Source of the DNA: Viridothelium virens
Taxonomy: Eukaryota > Ascomycota > Dothideomycetes > Trypetheliales > Trypetheliaceae
NCBI GenBank assembly: GCA_010094025.1
Contig: ML991771.1
Span: forward strand, 186,001-250,000
DNA: 64,000 nt
Direction: 5' to 3'
Within the stretch, counting starts at the first letter, position 1. Each line of letters opens with the position of its first letter. Below, in pieces: positions 55,543 to 64,000 of this stretch. A program made the translations under genes and the position numbers. Below the pieces are notes generated by a model. The model ran no database searches. It was not told where the DNA came from and saw only the letters and a program-made list of their open reading frames with translations.

Positions 55543-56955
55543 ATGATGGAGGAAGAAGACGACGATCTTTATGCGCCAGAAGATCCTGGAGCAACTGCAG
55601 GAAAGGCACCAAATTCCAGCGAGTCGACCAATGGACCCTCAACACAGGTGAAGACAGAGAATATGGAGGATGCTGAAGAGGAGGACTCCGACTCGGACTC
55701 TGTTAGTCTGACCCATGTATGAGCAAGAAAGGAGCGAGATCAGGAAGCTGATCCGCGAACAGGATATCGACATCATCGTTGAAAAGAAGGATGGTACTGT
55801 GGAACCACCGTAACGCTTGCTCAAGCCCTCCATTTTGTTTTACCATAGTTGACTGAGTCCTGAAGCCAATCTCGACGCCGAGTCCCACAGAGTGAGCCCG
55901 TGAGGCTATCCTCCGAGAAACCATCCCAACCGACAGCACCTCCCAAAACCACTGATACCCCACAAACCACTCGAGCAGCCATACCTACAAAGTCTGGTGC
56001 AAACTACCCAGAAGTCCGCACGTCTTCCGTCGACGTAGAAGCAAATCCCACTTATCCACCAGCAGGAAAGCCAATCACAGACATTGACATTGACACCGGT
56101 TGGTCTTCATTTTCTCTTTCGTCTACTTCTGGCCTCAGCCCGTTTTTCCATGAGAATGACATCAACGACCTCCCTTACGTATGGCACTAGAGGCGTAGTA
56201 AGAAGCGCAGAAAGAAGCGGCGCAAAATCGTCTATGTCGCATGCACAAGGTTTCCAAAGAAGTACCCATCACCCAACGTATCATCAACTAACGGCACTTC
56301 GCCTTTCCCTGCAGACCTTGCCGAACACAACAAACCCTGGCGTCTCCCAGGCGCCGACCAGTCCGACTACTTCAACTACGGCTTCGACGAGTTTACCTGG
56401 ACCATGTACTGCATGCGGCAGAAAGGCATGCGCGACACACTGACCGCGCAGAGGGAAGAGAGCACTAACTTCCAGAAGATGTTAGCCGGCGGCGCAGGCA
56501 TGCCGGGGATGCCGCCCATCCCAGGCATGCCTGGAGCCGACGGCAGTGGCGCTGGCGCGGCGGGCGGAGGGGCAGGTGGAGATGGTGGGGGAGGTGCTGG
56601 CGGTGCTGCTGCGGCTGCAGGAGGAATGCCCGCGATGCCTGGCATGCCGAATATGAGCCCGGAGATGATGACTGAGATGATGGGCGAGATGATGGCGCAG
56701 GGTATCACCGATCCGAGTCAGTTGGACTTCAATACTTTTATGAACAAGTTGCAGCAGATGCAGCAGGGTGGTGGAGGAGGTGGGATGCAGGGCGCGCCGC
56801 AAGGCCCCAGTGGGTTCGGCGGTGGCCAGGGTGGAGGACAGATGGGTTATGGCGGGTCTGGATACGGAGGTGGAGGATATGGTGGAGGCGGTGGAGGTGG
56901 TTACGGAGGGGGTGGAGGAGGTGGTGGAAGGGGTAGGGGAGGACGCAGATGGTAA
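55543..56955 (+). CDS. FIP1: Polyadenylation factor Fip1
   Basis: Subunit of the cleavage and polyadenylation factor that tethers poly(A) polymerase to the RNA 3'-end machinery. Exons 55543-55701, 55763-55809, 55866-56098 and 56315-56955 give 359 residues. The acidic N-terminus (EEEDSDSDS joined to DIDIIVEKKDG) is the poly(A)-polymerase-binding type segment. The diagnostic Fip1 motif is formed at the exon 3/4 join: GKPITDIDIDTDLAEHNKPW followed by RLPGADQSDYFNYGFDEFTW. The C-terminus is Gly/Pro/Met-rich and ends in Gly-Tyr and Arg-Gly repeats, an RNA-binding-like tail. Two ATGs are adjacent at the start (55543 and 55546). Intron 3 is the longest of the gene (216 bases), with a weak GTTGGT donor but a clear CTAAC branch site. 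Confidence 0.93.
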
Positions 56956-57570
56956 TGACGTTGGGAGTCTAAAGATTCGGTTTGCATTGACAGGCAGATA
57001 GAGGGTTTCAAACTCGCCCCATTCGCGATGATTGTACTTCTAATATACCACTGAGCCCTGGGGTCTGGGAATTTTGAAGGGAAAATAACAATGCAAGTTG
57101 CATGTTGTTGTATTCTATTTATCATGCTGGAACATTTGTTAGTAGATGAAAAGTAACATGCTTTTTCACGGTGATGCTCAAAGATCATTCGTAAGGAGAA
57201 TCCATGTCTCTCGAGTTACACATACGTAGAACTGAGATTACGTCGACGACAGTCTCGTTCTTGTTCCAGCGTCTCATGAAGGGTACCGCAATACCTCCTT
57301 GGTGCAGATCCCCCACATTTCTTTATTTAACCACAGGGTATCGTGGTGGGGTCATGGATCTGCGTCCTGTCAACATGAACTAGTGGCAAATGCAAGCCGA
57401 CGAGATGCTGGGGTGCTGGTTTCTTTGTAGCCCGTAGGTGGAGAAGCAGTAGAAAATGCCGAGCTATCCAGATTTTCATCAAACGTTTATCTGACTTTTT
57501 GGAAGTGTGCCTGGACTCATACTTTTAGGATTTTCTACATCGTGGACCGAAGCATTGTGCATCGACGATA
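56956..57570. other. Intergenic region
   Basis: FIP1 3' flank and promoter of the aldolase-like gene. No other gene or repeat seen. Confidence 0.6.
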
Positions 57571-58512
57571 ATGGCTCCTATTGCAACAACTCTGGAGTCA
57601 GAAAATGGACGAAATGCCTCTGTCGGCGCGTTGGGAAAGACAGTCAGCGGCAAAAAGCTAAAGATTCGCGAGTATCCCAAGTTCGATAGTCTAGAGGAGG
57701 AGCGTTTATACAGGAAGCAGCATCTTGCTGCTGCATTCAGGATCTTTGCTGAACGTGGCTTTGACGAAGGAGTCGCTGGTCACATTTCAGTCCGCGATCC
57801 CATCTTGACTGATCATTTTTGTATGTCTTCACTCACCAGCTCATGCCGTGCCAGAAAATGACGAGTTCGGCCAAATTTTCGAATGCATTATTGACACTCA
57901 AAAGGGTTGAACCCACTATCTCAGCACTTTTCTCAGATCTGCGTTTCGGACCTGATCCTTGTGAATGAAGATGGAGATGTAGTGACCGGAGATGAGCCCA
58001 TCAATGCCGCCGCTTTTGCCATCCATTCTGAGATCCACAAGGCTCGTCCGGATGTGCACGCGGCTTGCCATGCACATTCGGTGTACGGCAAAGCATTCAG
58101 CGTCTTTGGTAGAGAACTTGATATGATGACGCAAGACTCGCTGCGGTTCTACGAGAGCCATGCAGTATACGCGCAGTTTGGAGGTGTAGTGCTGGACCGT
58201 GAGGAAGGAAAGCGTATTGCGAAGGCCCTCGGAAATGGTAAGGCCGCGATTCTGCAGAATCATGGACTTTTGACCGTGGGACGGAGTGTGGATGAGGCGG
58301 CTTTCTGGTTCATTAGTCTGGACAAGACCTGCCATGCTCAATTGCTTGCTGATGCCGCTTCGGCGGGCTCTGGGCATAAGAAGATTCTGATTGATGATGA
58401 GGAAGCTGCATTCTCATACAAGCAGGTCGGAACGCCAGAGAAGGGATGGTTGGCGTTCCAGGGTTATTATGATGAGCAACTAACGAAGAGCAAAGGGAGT
58501 TTTCTCCAGTAA
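57571..58512 (+). CDS. Class II aldolase/adducin-family protein
   Basis: Exons 57571-57820 and 57905-58512 (intron 84 bases) give 285 residues. The class II aldolase fold is read from LAAAFRIFAERGFDEGVAGH, ISVRDP, then DLILVNEDGDVV, IHSEIHKARPDVHAACHAHS with the H-x-H zinc ligands, and AAILQNHGLLTVGRSVDEA with the NHG block. All expected metal ligands are present. Family members cleave sugar phosphates or act as decarboxylating or structural (adducin) proteins. Fungal paralogues of this length are mostly uncharacterised, so no substrate is given. The ATG at 57571 begins a 50-residue N-terminal extension before the domain. No signal peptide. Confidence 0.88.
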
Positions 58513-61500
58513 CAGAGGTCTAAAGATCTTGATATGTTAACCACTGTAACTCAGAAGCAACTCTCACGCCTTCACTTACCAGGATTGTTCCGATCTCCTC
58601 CCTTTCTTGCGGCGAAACTATAGATAAGAAAGTGAGATCCAACATTTCCAGTGTTATGCCTTTTCGTATGCTGAAGATCCTTTCAAGATCCATATTTTCC
58701 AGGCCAACAGTAAGACTCTCACCTGTTCATTACCGCGCTGAAATATCGCGAAACCAGCGTCATGAGCACATGGATCGGCTGCTGAGTATGGATTGTACAG
58801 ACCTTATGGACTACATATCGTAGCCGTAATTGCTCGGTCACAACAAACGTCGGCGGTAAACATGACTAGAGCGTGATACTGAAAGGCGCACAGAATAGGA
58901 GTGACGATGATGAAGCTCGACACATACCTTCTTCGTTTGTCTCTGGCACGGGATTGTTGTGTTCTACGTCCATGTAGCTGGAGAGGCCGATGAGCGAACT
59001 AGACGAAAAATCGACCTGAGCTTGAACTTTGCAGAAAGCAACGCCGGAAAAGGGTCGACGTGATACTCTCGAAAGAGAAGCTCTAGATATATTCTGCTGA
59101 GCACTTGAATCGTAGCCTTCAATATGGTTTGCTGTAGTGTTGTGAGTTGTTGATGCCTGTAGTCGCGCCTCGCACTAGGACCCCTGTCCCTTTGTCCTTT
59201 CTCTTTTGGTGGCGTTCGAATTCGTTTGCTTTTTTGAGACGTTCACCAACTATCATCTCCTTCACTATCATCCACTCTGTGGCCCGATTTTGGCAGACGA
59301 GCTAGCAACGAAGGTCTACAGATAACGCAACTTTTGAACAGACCTGGCGAAGTCTCCATGCTATGGTCGGTTCCAACTCCCGTAACGTCGTTATCTTACC
59401 GTATTACCACCTCCTGCTGGAACCACCGCCTCACACGCCACGCCCTAGTGCTGTACGCATAGAGCCCATATGAGCAATGCACTGTCCCTAGAGAGTACCT
59501 ACATGATATTCCGATGAGCCCGTTTCATCGTGACGTCTGTCCGGATGCTCGATTTGGCGAATATACGAAAACGTCAGCGCTGTCCGTCCTTTGATGAAAC
59601 GAACCTACGCACGCACAAATGCATATTGTTCTGTCAGCATCTGGCGACCACGCAAGATTCAAAGAGGAAAAAGGGAATACTCTCCCTCTTTCGGTTCTTC
59701 TCCTATCATCCAGACCGAGCTCGGCAACCCGTACTGAAGCTCACCGAAACAAAATGAAGACTCTTGCGGATCCATGATATGGCCTATATGACATTTGCAA
59801 CAGAGCCGCAAAGATAAAAGCTTCCGCGCTTCAGGATTGATAGGAAGCTGTAAAACCTGAGTACCTGTTTCAAGATGAGCTGCGATTAGACTAGGGACAA
59901 GGATCAAGGCTGTCAAAAACGCAAAATGCTATAGAAGAGCGAAAAGATCGTCAGTAGGATCTGATCCAGGTCTCGAGAAGGGTTTGAAGTCTTCAAAGCA
60001 TACGAATCTGTATTTGGTATGCACGGAAAAGTCACGCCATATGAATGCCTTGACTTGGTACCATACACCCCTCATATGTTGGATTGCAGCAAGCGCACTC
60101 AATTCAAGAACGTCATACGTACAGTCTGTTTCAATGACTCTCGGGTGGCCATCTACTTTGCACTAGAACTTCAAGGTTCGCCTGGTCATCCATGAGGCAG
60201 CACCAAGCTCCTGATTCTCCAGCTGCATCCAGGTTTCATGAGGATTTTGTGTGGTCCTTGGCACCCTACCTTGAGTATTGAGACCGGAGAAGTTGTCCAC
60301 CTGTCTGGGCAAGCATCAAATCTTGAAATGTCATGACGCCGACCAGCAAACAGTACAAGCTCAATGGTCCAAGGAACTAGGATCTGCATCGAGATCAAGA
60401 CTTGCCACTCTAGTAGCCATCATCCAGGTTTCCTTCGCGCCGGGTTTGGCAAGTAGGCGGAGTCTTTACTGGGAAGATGGGTTGGGCAATAATAGCCCGC
60501 ATCGAGAGATTTGGCCGTGCGAGATAAAGATATTAAGCTTCCAGCTCCGACTCGTGCGCCAATGTTGTCTAAAGTATATGCCACAAGCTCTCCGCTGCAA
60601 GGCTGAGGGAAGTGTCCGATTGGGCGGCTCCAAACTATTCTGACACGATGTGTGTAGTCTCTGTCTGTGGTTGAAATTCCCACAATGGGCACTTGAGAAT
60701 CTTAGAACTAGGATGAGCTTCCTCCTGTGCAGACTGAGGGTTCAATCATACCATTTGATACGCTGCTCTGAATGAGCGAGTGACCTGGCATCATTGTCGC
60801 CGCTGGCCGTGGAACTTAGATTGACCATTGAGTATCATTTGTTGACTTGTTCCATACCCTGGAAGACGACGAGAAATTCTCTTTCTGGCTCCCTAGACAG
60901 CAGTCCTACAGCTGCGAGGACCAACTCAAAGTATCTCGAAACTTTTATACTGCACTCCGTAGGCGTTCCTTGCGCTGTCGGCTCGTCCAGGCTTAGTGCC
61001 TTACAGTTCGAAAGGCAATAAGTGTAAGTAAGTGTCCGTTCGTCCGCGTAGTCCTAGTAGAATTAGTTCGTCCTTTCCATTTGCTCCTTTATCATCAATT
61101 CTTGACTCTATTACCTCTCACTATGTTGTTGATCTTACATTAATGCCCTCCACGTTTTCATACGTAATGCTATAGTCCTGGACCTCTGTGTTTCACTCCT
61201 GCCTAGCTCATGCCTCATTAGTAAATCTTTCAATCGGTCATCATGCTGCTGCTCTCCACCAATTGCTATTCCTAAGCTGCCGTGCGCTTCTCCCACTTTT
61301 TAATTTTCTACTCCCTGCTTCTGTTTCTCCAGCTCCCGGTACATCTTTCGCTATCCCTGTACTTTGCTTCCTCTGGGCCATGTAAAAGTCCTGCGATGAT
61401 CACATATACTTCTTTTTCTCTCGCGTTCGCCTCTGTGCCAGCCAAACCGTTGGAGCATTGAGGGCAAAACTCGAAAGGGAAGCGGACCCACTCAGAGGGA

Positions 61501-62010
61501 GCTGTTTCTCGGAGGGGTGAAAGTGAATCGTTTATGTCATGAACGTATTTGGAAATATTATCGCGAAGGTTGATTGACGTCGACGAACCCGTATGGTTCT
61601 ACATGGCATCGGGCCAGTGACTGCAGGTCAGGAACCCGGAGCTTTCCGCTCTGATTATCGAGCAAGTTGGCAATTTCGGTGAATGAAGCGGTGTTGATCC
61701 AGCAAAGAAATTAAGGGCGGAAAACCAAGAGCTTGTATGCCAGACCTCACTCTGGCATGGGGACGGATACATATTTCACCAAATTGCCTTTGCCGCTGTA
61801 CACTCGAGTCGAGGCAGAAAGAAAGTGACGTGCAAAGGTGAGCGCCGTTGAACGCCTGACCTGATATACTGCGTGGTCCGCATGTGCCTTGCGGGCCCCA
61901 GGAAGAAAGCTACACTTCCGGATTTTGAGGAAAGCTGCTTTGCGCGGTCTGGATGGGCTTAAGCACTCTTTGATGAAATCACATATACTGCATCAATGTT
62001 GCTTAACCTA

Positions 62011-62029
62011 ATTGAGTAAACTACTCAAT
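62011..62029. repeat. Perfect 8-bp inverted repeat (ATTGAGTA/TACTCAAT)
   Basis: Arms of 8 bases around a 3-base centre, 35 bases to the left of the larger inverted repeat. It could be a binding site for a dimeric regulator or part of the same decayed element. Confidence 0.6.
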
Positions 62030-62063
62030 GCTATCTAGAATTTGCGGCACGCAGTATTCCCAG

Positions 62064-62265
62064 CCTGGACCAAGGAAAATATCTTACCACGACCAGGTGG
62101 TTTCTTAACCGGTAATAAATACAGTGTCACCTTCATTCTACTGTTATAATTATATTGGCCTATGTTAGCCAACATAATCATAACAGTATGATAAAGGTAA
62201 TATTGTATTTATTATCGATTGAGAAACCCCCTCTCCGCGGTAAGGTATCTTCCCTTGGCGCCGGA
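62064..62265. repeat. Decayed ~200 bp inverted repeat (foldback/MITE-like)
   Basis: The left half reads as the reverse complement of the right half with almost no loop, centred near 62164. By hand alignment about 75 of 97 paired positions match, and 18 of 22 differences are transitions, many of the CpA-to-TpA type left by repeat-induced point mutation (RIP). The best part is the 50-base core 62139-62188; a second strong block pairs 62099-62123 with 62204-62228. Weaker pairing may extend to about 62051-62280. No coding capacity, so it is either a non-autonomous foldback element or two head-to-head copies of a short repeat. Confidence 0.7.
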
Positions 62266-63513
62266 CTCCCAGGATGTCACCTTGAGACGGGACTCTTGTC
62301 TGATCACGTGACGTCAGCGCTTGACGCTATGCTCTCAGTCCCTGATCCTGGAACGATATCGAAGTTCTCATGTCTTTTGCTATGCGGAAGTTGCATGTGG
62401 CAATGGCACCTCTATCGCCTAACAAAGAAAGTCCCTGGCAGTTTGTTGAGCGAGGATGAAACCCACGGTGAATAGGTGCTTGTCTTGTTTCAAAGAGGTT
62501 ATCCGGCGAACGACCCACTCATGGGAATGGTTCACGAGCCTGATGCATATCTCCGGATGTTTGTCACTCGGGAAATCATGTTTTGGACAGCTGACATTGA
62601 GGCCACTGCTGGCTATGCAAGTCACGAGTTGGTATGGGTGGGTCCTTGAAGGCACGGCTAGGCTAATGTCCCGCTGGTTCGAGGTTGGATGTGTTGCGTA
62701 TGAAACAATGATTCGATATCTCAATCTTCCGCTCCGCTGCTCAGCTACTGGGGCAATCGTGATTCATCGATGCTGTGTCTATCAAGGATATACTAACCCT
62801 GGCATTCATCAGGCAACCGATTCGCCTACTCTCTCACTACTAGTGTCTCGAAACGTTCCTTACTTTGGGGCGATGACAGTACTCCTATCTTCATGCTCAC
62901 ATTAGGGTTCTCACGGAAGATCCCTTTTTCCTTTGAGTCAACTCTCGAAAAACGAGCCTATCTCGGGAACTATCACACAATTTAATCTCTTGAGCTGACC
63001 TCTTTGAGTGAACAGCGCAAGCATCCTCCTTTATGTGGTCCTGAATTCTCCCTTCGGCTCGGTGTGCGAGGCAGTCTGCCTTCAAGACTCCCACACGATA
63101 GCAAGTGTTCTATAACGCGCTGCTCCAAGTGTTCATCCGCGACACGTGAAACGGGGCTAGCCTCGCATTGGGTCAAATCAAAGAAAAGGGGTAGAAGATA
63201 CTAAGATTTGGGGCGGCGATAACGGGGCGATTCAAGGGCTTTCGTGTGTGGAAGCCCTTTGTGCCTATCTGCATCACAACGCTTTGCTTGCAGCTTAAGC
63301 TCTTCCGCGTCTTGGATCTCACTTCTCACCCTGACCTACGTCAACAAGGCGCCTTTCGCTTTGCCTTATATAATACGCCCCACCGCACCAGTGGTGCTCT
63401 ACCCGCACTTTTACTGACTACGTGGCTTTCTGTCCATCAGCTGGTGTTGCCAAGTCGAGTAGGCTCGTGCTAAATCTCTTACTGGAGATCGGCTATCAGA
63501 CAACGTAACAACC

Positions 63514-64000
63514 ATGGCTTCCAAGGAGACTGACTCAAAAGCTCCAGATGTCATAGTGGCTGAGAAGGCATGCCTTGATACTTTGAATTCCAGTTTCACG
63601 CCATCATCGAGCAACGATGCTGAGCCGCATGGCTCGGCATCAAGCAACTCCTCGAACATAATCGATAGCTTGATCAGCACGAGCCCCGATATTTCTCAGT
63701 ACCATTTTCTTACCAATAAGACTTCTTCCAACTTCCCTCACGAGTCGGGAGATCCAGATACACCCGTGGATGGCGACTCGAATGAACCAGATCGGTACGA
63801 CCTGACTGAAGAGCAAAAGCGGTACTTTGATCCTGTTGATGAGATCATCGGCAGAGCGGAGAGCGAGACACATATGAAGATTACACCATTGCATAACTTT
63901 GAGGAACTTGAATTGGAAAATTCCTTACAACTCAAGAACCACAATCGCACGAACGCAGTTTTCATCACGCCTTCCGATGAGCTCGATGAATCAGATGGGA
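63514..64000 (+). CDS. 5' part of a gene cut by the window edge, function unknown
   Basis: From an ATG in an AACCATGGC context the frame stays open for 162 codons to the window end. The visible part (MASKETDSKAPDVIVAEKAC...) is hydrophilic, Ser/Asp/Glu-rich and probably disordered. A more conserved-looking segment, YDLTEEQKRYFDPVDEIIG, lies near residue 98. No signal peptide or membrane segment. The reverse strand is also open in places, but with worse starts. Identity cannot be given without the rest of the gene. Confidence 0.6.
   Translation, partial: MASKETDSKAPDVIVAEKACLDTLNSSFTPSSSNDAEPHGSASSNSSNIIDSLISTSPDISQYHFLTNKTSSNFPHESGDPDTPVDGDSNEPDRYDLTEEQKRYFDPVDEIIGRAESETHMKITPLHNFEELELENSLQLKNHNRTNAVFITPSDELDESDG

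Larger units (their letters stand above)
58513..63513. other. 5 kb gene-poor region
   Basis: The longest stretch without a recognisable gene. Frames of 60-150 codons occur on both strands without family resemblance, and there is a pyrimidine-rich, promoter-like stretch at about 59160-59290. A short frame after it (ATG 59364, MVGSNSRNVVILPYY...) reads like protein for 36 codons but cannot be extended with confidence. A long decayed inverted repeat lies at 62064-62265. A CACGTGACGTCA site (E-box fused to a CRE-type TGACGTCA) is at 62305-62316. The right end leads into the partial gene at 63514. Confidence 0.5.

Noticed and set aside
62676-62695. GGTTCGAG sequence resembling a tRNA B box
   Set aside because: No matching A box at the right distance and no cloverleaf could be drawn; no tRNA gene was found elsewhere either.

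Overview
The window comes from the nuclear genome of a filamentous ascomycete (Pezizomycotina). The protein families are fungal, and most genes carry a few short introns of about 50-140 bases with GT donors, AG acceptors and CTAAC-like branch sites. The closest relative cannot be named from this sequence alone. I see no tRNA, rRNA, CRISPR array, virus-derived element or autonomous transposon. There are 20 complete protein-coding genes and one cut by the right edge.

Layout. 0-7 kb: POL32 (minus) diverges from a tubulin cofactor D gene (plus), followed by a pyridoxamine-phosphate-oxidase-like flavoprotein. 7-14 kb: two conserved-looking proteins of unknown function and two long non-coding stretches. 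14-19 kb: a secreted PLC-like phosphodiesterase, isopentenyl-diphosphate isomerase and a GNAT acetyltransferase. 19-27 kb: an F-box/WD-like protein with ubiquitin-interacting motifs and a 4E-T-like mRNP protein, both on the minus strand. 27-34 kb: the splicing helicase PRP22 and an aspartic protease. 36-46 kb: a CSC1/OSCA channel, TYW1, a PQ-loop membrane protein and an XPF-like, possibly ZIP2/SHOC1-type, protein. 48-49 kb: a TauD-type dioxygenase. 53-58.5 kb: NUP49, FIP1 and a class II aldolase. 58.5-63.5 kb: a 5 kb gene-poor stretch with a decayed 200 bp inverted repeat, then the start of a new gene.

Most genes are unrelated housekeeping genes rather than a cluster. Several act in mRNA metabolism (PRP22, FIP1, NUP49, the 4E-T-like protein) and two in DNA metabolism (POL32 and the XPF-like protein); the upstream regions of these last two carry ACGCG/MCB-type motifs.

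The two observations most worth following are these. First, the aspartic protease stops at TGA followed by CTA G, the best known stop-readthrough context, and the same frame then runs 49 codons into a tail that looks like a GPI-anchor or membrane signal. Second, eleven GC-rich islands inside genes all switch from C-rich to G-rich along the given strand whatever the gene orientation, a symmetry that suggests an origin-like or recombination-linked process rather than codon selection.
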